This document shows, in pieces, positions 8,201 through 15,032 of a DNA stretch of 64,000 bases; position 1 is the first letter of the stretch, and every line of letters starts with the position of its first letter. Source of the stretch: Falsiroseomonas bella (GTDB taxonomy: Bacteria; Pseudomonadota; Alphaproteobacteria; Acetobacterales; Acetobacteraceae). Made by a program: the position numbers and the translations under genes. The notes beneath the pieces are model-generated. The model made no database searches. It worked only from the letters and a program-made list of their open reading frames with translations, and was not told where the DNA came from. The stretch is from contig NZ_QGNA01000009.1 in NCBI RefSeq assembly GCF_003173615.1, forward strand, positions 1 to 64,000, read 5' to 3'.

Positions 8201-9724
8201 TGCCACCGTCACGCCGCGCCAGGCGCTGCGCGGACCGCCTTCCGCCGCGCGCGCAGCAAGCTCCGCCACCGCATCGCGCGCCTCGGCGATCGCCATCGCC
8301 GTCCAATCGCCCGGCAGCGCGAAGTCGGGCGCCGCCACGCCTTCCGCCCGCAGCGCGACCAGGTTGCCCACCACCTGGTGCAGCCTGCGCCTGCTCTGCC
8401 CGACCTCGCCCGCCATCGCCGCGGCATGCGCGTTCAGCCGCGACCGCAGCGCGCCCAGCCGCTGCACCAGCGCTGCGCGTTCCGGCTTCGGCACATTGGG
8501 CAGCGCGAGCGTCGCGCGCAGCTCGTCCAGCACCGCACGCTTCGACTGCTTCTCCGAATGCAATTCGAGACACGCCGCGCCGAGCCCGATCGTCCCGAGC
8601 CGCCGCTTCACCACTTCCAGCGCCGCCAGCTTCTCCGCCACGAACAGCACGCTGCGCCCGTCCAGCACGGCCTGGGCGATGATGTTCATGATGGTCTGGC
8701 TCTTGCCCGTGCCGGGCGGGCCCTGGATCACGACGTGGCCGCCCTGGCGGACGGCCTCGGCCGCCAGTGCCTGGCTGCCATCGGTGTCGATCACGTGGTC
8801 GAGCCGCTCCACCTTGATGGTGGCGTCCACATCGGCGTCGTCGGGGAAGGGAGGCGGCGCCGCGATCATCTCGCCGCCGACCAGCGCGCGCACCATCGGA
8901 TGCTCGGCAAGCCCCGGATTCTCGCGCGGCCCCAGATCCCGCCACATCAGGAATTTTGCGAACGAGAACAACCCGACGGCGAGCCCGTCCGCATCGACGC
9001 CCCAGCCTTCGCGCTCCCCGATGGCGGCCGCGACGGCATCGGCCCATTTCGTCGGGTCGTAGGTCTCGGCATCGAATTCCGGCAAGGCGACGCGGAACTC
9101 CGAACCAAGCTTTTCACGCAGGGAAAGGTTCTCCTGCACCTCCAGCCCCGCCGAGCGGATGCGGAAGGTCTGGCTGACTCCCTGCCGCTCCAGCGTCACC
9201 GGCAGCAGCGCGAGTGGCGCGAGCCGCTCCGTCCCGGGCGTGCCGGGATCGCGCCAGGACAGCGTGCCGATCGCCAGCGACAGCGTCGCGATGCCCGTCT
9301 CCTCGCGCGCCGTGCGCGCATCGGTCATCAGGTCGCGCAGGCGGCGGGTGAGATCGGCCGGCGTCATCGCCACGCGCAGCCGGTCGTCGGCGCGCCACTC
9401 GGCCTCCGTCTTCGCCGCATCGGCCACCGCCACGCCCTCGGCCTTCGCCTTCGCCGTCCGCCGCGGCGCGCGCTTCGGCTTCGCCGGTGCTTCGGCCGGC
9501 GTCGTCCCCGCCGCTTCCGGCGCCGCGCTTTCCACCGCCTCGAAGCCGAAGGACTCGCCGGCCGTCAGCTCAGCCAGCACGAAATCCGCATCCTCGCGCT
9601 CGATGATCACCACGCCCCGCGAGCGGCCGGGCTTCGGCAGGGCCAGCAGCCGGTTGCGCGTGGAAAGATCGAGCAGGCCGCGCCGCGCCTCCTCCAGCCG
9701 TGCCGCGAGCGTCTCCGTGCCCAT
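5198..9724 (-). CDS. DUF4011 / superfamily-1 helicase / Vsr-like nuclease / DUF3320 protein, putative anti-phage protein
   Basis: A 1,508-residue protein. Domains in order: DUF4011 at about 1-300; helicase lobe 1 with Walker A G-P-P-G-T-G-K-S near 335; a long alanine-rich middle; Walker B V-M-D-E-A-S near 922; the G-D-D-K-Q-M-P-P motif near 948; and motif VI L-I-T-R-A-K near 1168. A Vsr-like PD-(D/E)xK nuclease domain follows at about 1215-1320 (L-D-V-A, G-V-E-A-D, A-R-D-R-E-R and G-W-K-L-H-R blocks), then DUF3320 at about 1390-1470. This is the domain order of DUF4011-helicase-Vsr proteins reported as a single-gene phage-defence system (Hhe), as far as I recall. The nuclease block is degenerate: the family's E-C-D-G-x-x-Y-H reads E-A-D-A-G-D-W-T. 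A palindromic repeat is inserted in frame at about residues 699-714. The start follows a GGGGAAG site, 9 bases after the antiporter gene. Confidence 0.88.
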   Translation of the reverse strand: MGTETLAARLEEARRGLLDLSTRNRLLALPKPGRSRGVVIIEREDADFVLAELTAGESFGFEAVESAAPEAAGTTPAEAPAKPKRAPRRTAKAKAEGVAVADAAKTEAEWRADDRLRVAMTPADLTRRLRDLMTDARTAREETGIATLSLAIGTLSWRDPGTPGTERLAPLALLPVTLERQGVSQTFRIRSAGLEVQENLSLREKLGSEFRVALPEFDAETYDPTKWADAVAAAIGEREGWGVDADGLAVGLFSFAKFLMWRDLGPRENPGLAEHPMVRALVGGEMIAAPPPFPDDADVDATIKVERLDHVIDTDGSQALAAEAVRQGGHVVIQGPPGTGKSQTIMNIIAQAVLDGRSVLFVAEKLAALEVVKRRLGTIGLGAACLELHSEKQSKRAVLDELRATLALPNVPKPERAALVQRLGALRSRLNAHAAAMAGEVGQSRRRLHQVVGNLVALRAEGVAAPDFALPGDWTAMAIAEARDAVAELAARAAEGGPRSAWRGVTVALAPTDQERFLARLPALIRALAAGGDVGPAALRARMARDAVAATAPRHDPAAMGHAAWQDDPAPLRALAEATAAVAAAERDARLQPGALAVEGIAEARAALAEGGGIFGFLSSSLRNAKAVAARVARDAENALPALDAALAGQAAQRALREGEALGRAAFGALWGDSGAMAALVAWREEKGSDAAVALAGGGGAAPTPSLPRSAGEGAVGAWEELRAATGLDGRVAFGSDDPACADIAARLGDWAAAPEGLPLWLGWQRAVERAGAALAPVAERLADGRLAPKKAEQDFAFALDEALLKAAMRARPELATFDGAEFDRLAADFAEADKARIELTRREAAYAHAQALARVRAGVPGYEILKGEFEKKRGHLPVRTLLERAGPAIQAAKPIFMMSPLSVAQFLAPPHGLKPALTFDLLVMDEASQIEPVDALGAIARCRQVVVVGDDKQMPPTRFFQRMTSEDDAEEEFAEGPVAAREVESILGLANARGVPNVMLRWHYRSRHESLIATSNAEFYEGRLMVLPSPRARSQKLGLSLVRVDGQWEQGAGVNRIEAKAVARAVMAHAKETPGDTLGVAAFSIKQRDAILDAVEKLRREDPELEKFFGAHEDEPFFVKNLENVQGDERDAILISVGYARGADGKLAMRFGPLSADGGERRLNVLITRAKKRTVVFSGLTAEDIDLDRASGRGVAALKTFLRFAAAGDMRRAEGASAAAPIARVIAQEIAAAGKEAVARIGISGLYLDVAAKEGADFVLGVEADAGDWTSVRAARDRERGRPGALGMMGWKLHRAWSLAWLQRPEAERAKLRAALGAAPVTEEEAAPVAAGPDPGLAQPYEEATPEVPKDAAIPQVPFAKLSEILAAIIRVEQPVHADAIAERARILWCKDALDAADRAALQQALRLAGQLQGVSERNAFWSAEDAPPPAPRDRRGAAAHLQRAAMVAPAEIEAACKALLGAMAIATEEELSAGVVRLLGLEARGTAAVAARVAALVGSGAIALRA
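7584..7628 (+). repeat. Palindromic repeat copy 1, inside the helicase gene
   Basis: A perfect 11-base-arm palindrome (CCCTCCCCCGC, 3-base centre, GCGGGGGAGGG) at 7584-7608 is followed by the G-rich tail ATGGGGTGGGGGCCGC. It is the same unit as the intergenic copies at 19688 and 22203. On the minus strand it is read through in the helicase frame as A-P-T-P-S-L-P-R-S-A-G-E-G. Confidence 0.9.
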
Positions 9725-9733
9725 CGTCTTCCC

Positions 9734-11308
9734 CTACTTCCCCGGCGTCGCGCCGAGCAGCCGCAGGATGCGCAGCTCCTCGAGGTCGAGCTCCGATTCG
9801 ATCCCGGCCAGCAGCTCGTCCGAAAGCCCGTCATCGCGATGATGGTCCAGCAGCGCGACGCGCCCGGCACGCAGCGCGGCGAGGCGGATGCGCATCCGCG
9901 CCTCCAGCTCCGCCTGCCCGCCGCCATCAGCGACGCCCCGAAACACCCGTGCCTTCTCGCGATACTCGTCCACCAGGTCGCGGGCCACCGCGCCTTCCAG
10001 GATGTCCTCCGCGCGGCGCTCGATCTCGGCCAGCGTCGCCCGCGCCACCTGCCGCCGCGCCCGTGCCTCGTCCGGCGCCATGCCCGCCGCACGCGCCTCC
10101 TCGACGCGGAAATGGGTGATGACGCGGCTGAGGGTCGTGCCCTGCAGCACCAGCGTCGCGAGGATCGCGCAGAAGGCCAGGAACACCAGCAGGTCGCGCT
10201 CCGGGAAGCCGAGCGGCAGCGCCAGCGCCGCCGCGAGCGAGACCACGCCCCGCATCCCCGCCCAGGAGACCACCATCGCCTCCCCCAGCACCGGCTCCCT
10301 CGGGCGCCGCCGCAGCCCGGCGATCCAGTGCGGGATGTAGAGCGAGGGAAACACCCAGACGAAGCGCGACAGGATCAGCGCCGCGGAGATCGCGAGGGCG
10401 AGCCCGGCGAGCTCCGGCACGCCCCGGTCGGCGATCCGCTCCAGGATGCCGCGCAGCTGCAGCCCGACCAGGATGAAGATCAGGCTGGTCAGCACGAATT
10501 CGCTGAAGCGCCACACCGCCACCGACGTCATCCGCGTCTGCGGCGACAGCACGCGGTGCTGCATCTGCCCCATCACCAGCCCCGTGGTGACCACCGCGAT
10601 CACGCCCGAGAAGCCCAGCGCCTCCGCCGCCATGAAGGCGCCGTAGCAGGCGATGAAGCTGACGGCCGTCTCCAGCAGCGGATCGTCGAGGCGCCGGAAG
10701 GACCAGATCGCCGCCGCGCCCACCGCCCAGCCCACCGCGATGCCGCCGGCCGCAACCAGCACGAAGCTCAGCGCCGCGCTCTCCAGCGCGATGCTGCCCG
10801 CCGCGACGGCGGCGATGGCGAGGCGATACAGCACCAGCGCCGTCGCGTCGTTCACCAGGCTCTCGCCCTCCAGGATCGCCACCAGCCGCTGCGGCACCGG
10901 CAGCCGCCGCAGCACCGCCGAGACCGCCACCGCATCCGGCGGCGCGACGATGGCGCCGAGCGCGATCGCGGCCGCCCAGGGCAGGCCGGGCAGCAGCAGC
11001 TTGGCCACCGCCGCGACGCAGAGGGCGGTGAACAGCACCGCGCCGACGGCCAGCAGCAGGATCGGGCGGATATTGCCGCGGAAGGCGCGCCAATCGGTGC
11101 GCCAGGCGCTGGCCTGCAGCAGCGGCGGCACGAAGAAGGCGAGCGCCAGCTGCGGATCCAGCGTCACATGCGGCAGGCCCGGCACGAAGGCCAGGACGAT
11201 GCCGCCCAGCACCAGGATCACCGCATAGGGCAGCCGCGCATGCCGCGCGATCAGCGCGAAGCCGACACAGGCCGCGATCAGGGCCAGGACGGCCTGCACG
11301 ATCTCCAT
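9734..11308 (-). CDS. Na+/H+ antiporter, CPA1 family
   Basis: A 524-residue inner-membrane protein with 11-12 hydrophobic segments in the first 400 residues and a charged cytoplasmic tail of about 120. It has the CPA1 signatures A-I-V-A-P-P-D-A-V-A and E-S-L-V-N-D-A-T-A-L-V, where the Asn-Asp pair carries the exchanged cations. It would export Na+ (or K+/Li+) for H+. The start at 11308 begins directly before the first membrane segment; the open frame upstream adds 27 non-hydrophobic residues that overlap the divergent gene. The helicase gene starts only 9 bases downstream, so the two are probably cotranscribed. Confidence 0.9.
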   Translation of the reverse strand: MEIVQAVLALIAACVGFALIARHARLPYAVILVLGGIVLAFVPGLPHVTLDPQLALAFFVPPLLQASAWRTDWRAFRGNIRPILLLAVGAVLFTALCVAAVAKLLLPGLPWAAAIALGAIVAPPDAVAVSAVLRRLPVPQRLVAILEGESLVNDATALVLYRLAIAAVAAGSIALESAALSFVLVAAGGIAVGWAVGAAAIWSFRRLDDPLLETAVSFIACYGAFMAAEALGFSGVIAVVTTGLVMGQMQHRVLSPQTRMTSVAVWRFSEFVLTSLIFILVGLQLRGILERIADRGVPELAGLALAISAALILSRFVWVFPSLYIPHWIAGLRRRPREPVLGEAMVVSWAGMRGVVSLAAALALPLGFPERDLLVFLAFCAILATLVLQGTTLSRVITHFRVEEARAAGMAPDEARARRQVARATLAEIERRAEDILEGAVARDLVDEYREKARVFRGVADGGGQAELEARMRIRLAALRAGRVALLDHHRDDGLSDELLAGIESELDLEELRILRLLGATPGK

Positions 11309-11372
11309 GCGGGAATCATACCCGCCATGCCACGGCTTGGGGGAGGGGAGCCCGCTTCCCATCTTGGGAAAC

Positions 11373-12320
11373 ATGCTCGACGCCCCCATCCCCTCCGATG
11401 GCGCCCTGCTGGACGCCTATTCCGCCGCCGTCACCGCCGCCGTGGAGCGCGCCGGGCCGGCGGTGGTGAACGTGGCCATCCGCGCCGCCCGCGGCGGCGG
11501 CGCGGGCTCCGGCGTGGTGGTTTCGCCGGATGGCCTGATCCTCACCAACAGCCATGTCGTCCGCGGCGCCGAGGCGATCCTGGTCGCCACCGCCGAGGGC
11601 CGCCGCATGCCCGCCCGCCTGCTCGGCGACGACCCCGACACCGACCTCGCCCTGCTGCGCGCCGAGACCGACGCAGCGCTGCCGGCCGGGACGCTCGGCG
11701 ATTCGGCGGCGCTGCGTCCGGGCCAGCTCGCCATCGCCATCGGCAACCCGCTCGGCTTCTCCTCGACCGTCACGGCCGGCGTGGTCAGCGCGCTCGGCCG
11801 CACGCTGACGGGTGCGGGCGGGCGGCCCGTGGAGGACCTGATCCAGACCGACGCCGCGCTCAACCCCGGCAATTCCGGCGGCGCGCTGGTGGACAGCCGG
11901 GGCGCGGTGGTGGGCATCAACACGGCGATGATCGGCGGCGCCCAGGGCCTCTGCTTCGCCGTCGCGTCCAACACCGCGCGGCTGGTGCTCGGCCATCTGG
12001 TGCGCTTCGGCCGGGTGCGGCGCGCGCGCCTGGGCCTCTCCGGCCAGCGCGAGGCGATTCCCCGCCGCTTCGTCCGGCTGCACGGCCTGCACGGGGCGAC
12101 CGGCGTGCTGGTGACGGAGGTGCAGCGCGGCAGCCCCGCCGACCGCGCCGGCATGGAGCGCGGCGACCTGCTGCTCTCGGCGGGCGGCGAGACGATGCTC
12201 GGCGTGGACTCGCTGCTGCGCTGGCTCACCGGCGACCGGGTGGGCGAGGCCGCCGAGCTGGTGGTCCTGCGCCGCGGCGACCTCCGCCGCTTCCGGGTGA
12301 CGCCGGAAGAGCGTGCCTGA
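11373..12320 (+). CDS. HtrA/DegP-like serine protease with one PDZ domain
   Basis: A 315-residue S1C-family protease. The catalytic triad is visible as His61 (T-N-S-H-V-V), Asp91 (D-T-D-L-A-L-L) and Ser168 (N-P-G-N-S-G-G). A single PDZ domain occupies about residues 235-305 (G-S-P-A-D-R-A-G and G-D-L-L-L-S). No signal peptide or membrane anchor is seen with this start, or with the longer upstream reading, so the protein may be cytoplasmic, unlike classical DegP. The start at 11373 follows a TTGGGAA stretch. It is divergent from the antiporter gene, 64 bases apart. Confidence 0.88.
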   Translation: MLDAPIPSDGALLDAYSAAVTAAVERAGPAVVNVAIRAARGGGAGSGVVVSPDGLILTNSHVVRGAEAILVATAEGRRMPARLLGDDPDTDLALLRAETDAALPAGTLGDSAALRPGQLAIAIGNPLGFSSTVTAGVVSALGRTLTGAGGRPVEDLIQTDAALNPGNSGGALVDSRGAVVGINTAMIGGAQGLCFAVASNTARLVLGHLVRFGRVRRARLGLSGQREAIPRRFVRLHGLHGATGVLVTEVQRGSPADRAGMERGDLLLSAGGETMLGVDSLLRWLTGDRVGEAAELVVLRRGDLRRFRVTPEERA

Positions 12321-12343
12321 CCCCGCCAACGCCTCGCCAGAAG

Positions 12344-12382
12344 CCCTCTCCCTCCTCAGGGGGAAGAGGTGAGGGGGGCAAC
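12344..12382 (+). repeat. Palindromic repeat, degenerate copy
   Basis: CCTCTCCCTCCTCAGGGGG followed by AAGAGG and a G-rich tail forms an imperfect hairpin resembling the main repeat family. It sits just after the protease stop and before the patatin promoter. Confidence 0.5.
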
Positions 12383-12453
12383 CCAGCAATCGCGCTGCTT
12401 CCCCGCGCGAAACCCGCTACGCTCCCCCCAAAGGTCCAAGGGGAGTGCATACC

Positions 12454-13500
12454 ATGCCCGGAACCGTCCGCATCCTCTCCCTCGATGGCGGCGGCATCCG
12501 CGGCCTGATCCCGGCCGTCGCCCTCGGCCACATCGCGGCCGCGCTCGGCATGCCCGGCAAGTCGCTCGCCAACGCCTTCCACCTCGTCGCCGGCACCTCC
12601 ACCGGCGGGATCATGGCCGCCGGCCTTTGCGCCCCCGGCGCGTTGCGGCACGGCCCGGCCGAGCTGGCGGAGCTCTACACGGTGCATGGCGGCACCATCT
12701 TCCCGCCCGGCGCCTGGACCCGCCGCAACCCGATCTCCGAATGCAAATACGAGCCCTCGGCGCTGGAGCAGCTGCTCGCCCAGCGCCTCGGCCAGACCCA
12801 GCTGCGGGAGGTCGCGCCCGAGCTGCTCGTCACCGCCTGGGACCTCGAGCGTGCGCGGCCCAAGCTGTTCAGCTCCTGGCGCGCGCGGCTGAACGGCAGC
12901 GAGGATTTCCGGCTGCGCGACGTGGCGCGCGCGACCTCCGCGGCCCCCACCTATTTCCCGCCCGCCATCGTCGAATCCCTCGACGCCAACTACCCCGCTG
13001 CGCAGCGGCGCCATGCGCTGGTGGATGGCGGCGTCTTCGCCAACGACCCGGCGGCCGTCGCGCTGGCGGAGGCGCGGCGCATCTTCCCGAAGGCCGACCG
13101 CGCCCTGGTGCTTTCGCTCGGCACCGGCGCGCGGGTGAACCGCATCAACGGCGACAAGGCGCAGGGCTTCGGCTTCGCCGGCTGGCTGCCCGGCCTGATC
13201 GACGTCTTCATGGACGGCGCCTCGGCGCTGACCGAGCACGAGATGATGCTGCGCCAGGCACGCGACGAGCTCGCCTATTTTCGGCTGCAGGTGGAGCTGG
13301 ATCCGCCGCCGCCCGCCTTCACCATGGACGACGTCGCGCAGCCCACCATCGGCGGGCTGCAGAAGCTCGGCGAGCAGGTCTTCGCCCGCTTCAAGGCCTC
13401 CGGCGCGCTGAACGGGCTGATCATGGAGATGCAGAAGCCGCTCGCCAGCCCCGCCGCGATGGGCTTCGACCCCGACGCGCCGGGGCCGCGGCTGTCGTGA
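12454..13500 (+). CDS. Patatin-like phospholipase
   Basis: A 348-residue cytosolic lipid acyl hydrolase. The patatin features are in place: the oxyanion-hole glycine loop D-G-G-G-I-R-G at 11-17, the nucleophile elbow G-T-S-T-G-G with Ser49, and the D-G-G motif with catalytic Asp near 191 (A-L-V-D-G-G-V). The family cleaves phospholipids or other acyl esters; CBASS-type effectors share the fold, but no cyclase gene is nearby. ATG 12454 was chosen over GTG 12445 because the AAGGGGAG site at 12437-12444 is then correctly spaced. Confidence 0.92.
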   Translation: MPGTVRILSLDGGGIRGLIPAVALGHIAAALGMPGKSLANAFHLVAGTSTGGIMAAGLCAPGALRHGPAELAELYTVHGGTIFPPGAWTRRNPISECKYEPSALEQLLAQRLGQTQLREVAPELLVTAWDLERARPKLFSSWRARLNGSEDFRLRDVARATSAAPTYFPPAIVESLDANYPAAQRRHALVDGGVFANDPAAVALAEARRIFPKADRALVLSLGTGARVNRINGDKAQGFGFAGWLPGLIDVFMDGASALTEHEMMLRQARDELAYFRLQVELDPPPPAFTMDDVAQPTIGGLQKLGEQVFARFKASGALNGLIMEMQKPLASPAAMGFDPDAPGPRLS

Positions 13501-13662
13501 CTACTTCCGGCTGATCAGCGCCACCACCAGCACCACGGCCGCCAGGATCGCGACCGACATCATCCCCTGCACCACGTCGAAATTCTCGGCGTCCGGCGCC
13601 ACGAACAGCGCCGCCACGGCGCCGCCCGCCAGCAGCAGGATGCGGACGATCCAGCCGATCAT
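13501..13662 (-). CDS. Small two-helix membrane protein (53 aa)
   Basis: A 53-residue hydrophobic protein with two membrane segments (about residues 4-21 and 32-50), ending in Ser-Arg-Lys. Its ATG overlaps the stop of the DUF1003 gene (ATGA at 13659-13662), which strongly supports coupled translation and makes this a real gene despite its size. Function unknown; it may be an accessory of the DUF1003 membrane protein. Confidence 0.7.
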   Translation of the reverse strand: MIGWIVRILLLAGGAVAALFVAPDAENFDVVQGMMSVAILAAVVLVVALISRK

Positions 13663-14153
13663 GCGCGCCGCTCCTCAAGCCTCTCGAGCCGCGCGAGCGT
13701 GTCGCGCAGCATCCGCGTGAGCTCCGTCACCTGCTGCTCGCGCAGCAGGTCGATCTTCTCGTGCAGCAGCGCGATCTCGGCCTCTGCGCGCAGGTTCACC
13801 TGGTAGTCCGCCAGCGCGCGGTCGCGGTCCGTGTCCGCCTGCCGGTTCTGGCTCATCATGATCACCGGCGCGGTGTAGGCCGCCTGGAAGGACAGCAGCA
13901 GGTTCAGCAGGATGAAGGGGTAGGGGTCCCAGCCGCCGCCGAGCAGCACATTCGTCGCGATCCAGCCGGCCAGCAGCGTGGACTGGATCGCGATGAACCG
14001 CCAGGAGCCCACGGTCGCGGCCACCGCATCGGCCAGCCGTTCGCCGAAGCCGGGCGGCGCGGGCGCGTTGCCGCGCCGCCGCTTGGCAAGGGCGATGGTG
14101 CGCCGGATATGCGTGTGCTGCGCCTCATGGCCCGTGGCGTGCCGCGTCCTCAT
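13659..14153 (-). CDS. DUF1003 membrane protein
   Basis: A 164-residue protein of the DUF1003 family: a basic N-terminus, two closely spaced membrane helices at about 45-95 (with the family's S-T-L-L-A-G-W-I and Y-P-F-I-L-L-N-L blocks), the M-M-S-Q-N-R-Q motif, and a charged C-terminal coiled coil. The molecular role of the family is not known. The start at 14153 has GGAGG seven bases upstream; an in-frame ATG at 14168 is the alternative. Confidence 0.88.
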   Translation of the reverse strand: MRTRHATGHEAQHTHIRRTIALAKRRRGNAPAPPGFGERLADAVAATVGSWRFIAIQSTLLAGWIATNVLLGGGWDPYPFILLNLLLSFQAAYTAPVIMMSQNRQADTDRDRALADYQVNLRAEAEIALLHEKIDLLREQQVTELTRMLRDTLARLERLEERRA

Positions 14154-14182
14154 CCCCGACCTCCGCATCGGGGGCGTGGCGC

Positions 14183-14935
14183 TCAATGGCTGAAGCGCCG
14201 CACCCCGCCATCCACATGGATCACCTGGCCCGTGATGTAGCGCGCCCGCGGCGAGCACAGGAACGCCACCAGCACCGCCAGGTCCTCGGGCTCGCCCACA
14301 TAGCCGACCGGCACCTCGCGCTCGGCCCATTCCCGCGCGATCTCCGGCGTGGGCAGGATGCGGGTGTCGATCTGCTCGGAATGGATGCGGCCGGGCGGGA
14401 TGCAGTTCACCGTGATCCCGTCGCGCCCGAGATGCCGGGACAGCGCCTTGGCCCAGATATGCACCGCGCCGTTCGGCGCATTGGCCGCGTTGATGCTGAA
14501 GGGCTCGTCCGGCCCGGTGATGTTCACGATGCGCCCGAATTTCTGCGCCTGCATCGCGGGCACGAAGGCATGCGCCATCCGCCGCCCTGCGTGGAAGTTG
14601 AGGTCGAGGCTCTCCATCCAGACCTCCTCGCTGCCGAGGTCCGTCTGCGGCCGGCTGCCGCCCGCGTTGTTCACCAGGATGTCGCAGCGCCCGAAGCGGC
14701 CGAGCACCGCATCCCGCGTGCGTTCCGCCGCGCCGGCACTGCGGAAGTCCTCGGCGATCACCAGCGGCTCCGCGCCCGCCGGCAGTTCCGCCGCCAGTTC
14801 TTCCAGCAGGTGCCGGCGCCGCGCCAGCAGCGCCAGCCGGCAGCCCTCCTCGGCCAGCATCCGCGCGATGCCGCGCCCGAGCCCCACCGAGGCGCCGGTC
14901 ACCAGCGCCACCTTGCCGGTCAGTTGCAGGTCCAT
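14183..14935 (-). CDS. SDR-family oxidoreductase with altered active site
   Basis: A 250-residue short-chain dehydrogenase/reductase fold. The nucleotide-binding T-G-A-S-V-G-L-G motif (13-20) and the N-N-A-G-G motif are intact. The catalytic residues are not: the usual Y-x-x-x-K reads H-I-W-A-K (His159, Lys163) and the catalytic-serine segment reads N-I-T-G-P-D-E-P. The protein may bind NAD(P) without standard carbonyl reduction, or use another acid. The start at 14935 is fixed by a GGAGGAGG site. It lies between the tctCBA operon and the DUF1003 genes on the same strand, but beyond the tct terminator. Confidence 0.85.
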   Translation of the reverse strand: MDLQLTGKVALVTGASVGLGRGIARMLAEEGCRLALLARRRHLLEELAAELPAGAEPLVIAEDFRSAGAAERTRDAVLGRFGRCDILVNNAGGSRPQTDLGSEEVWMESLDLNFHAGRRMAHAFVPAMQAQKFGRIVNITGPDEPFSINAANAPNGAVHIWAKALSRHLGRDGITVNCIPPGRIHSEQIDTRILPTPEIAREWAEREVPVGYVGEPEDLAVLVAFLCSPRARYITGQVIHVDGGVRRFSH

Positions 14936-14981
14936 GCGCGTCCTCCTCCGGAGCCCCATCATGCGCCGACCCGCGCAAACG

Positions 14982-15010
14982 AAAAGGGCCGCCCCCTTGG
15001 GGGCGGCCCT
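14982..15010 (-). terminator. Rho-independent terminator of the tctCBA operon
   Basis: A perfect 12-base-pair stem (AGGGCCGCCCCC, 2-base loop, GGGGGCGGCCCT) at 14985-15010. Read on the minus strand it is followed by TTTTC. It lies 23 bases after the tctA stop. Confidence 0.85.
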
Positions 15011-15032
15011 GCTTCCGGCGAACCCGGCGGCG

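Noticed and set aside
8039-12508. Very long open frame on the + strand opposite the helicase and antiporter genes
   Set aside because: Its translation is Arg/His/Pro-rich without domains; it is an antisense shadow of two clear minus-strand genes, common in DNA this rich in G+C.
12454-13500. CBASS or other signal-activated patatin effector
   Set aside because: No cyclic-nucleotide synthase, HORMA or TRIP13 gene is nearby; a stand-alone lipase is simpler.
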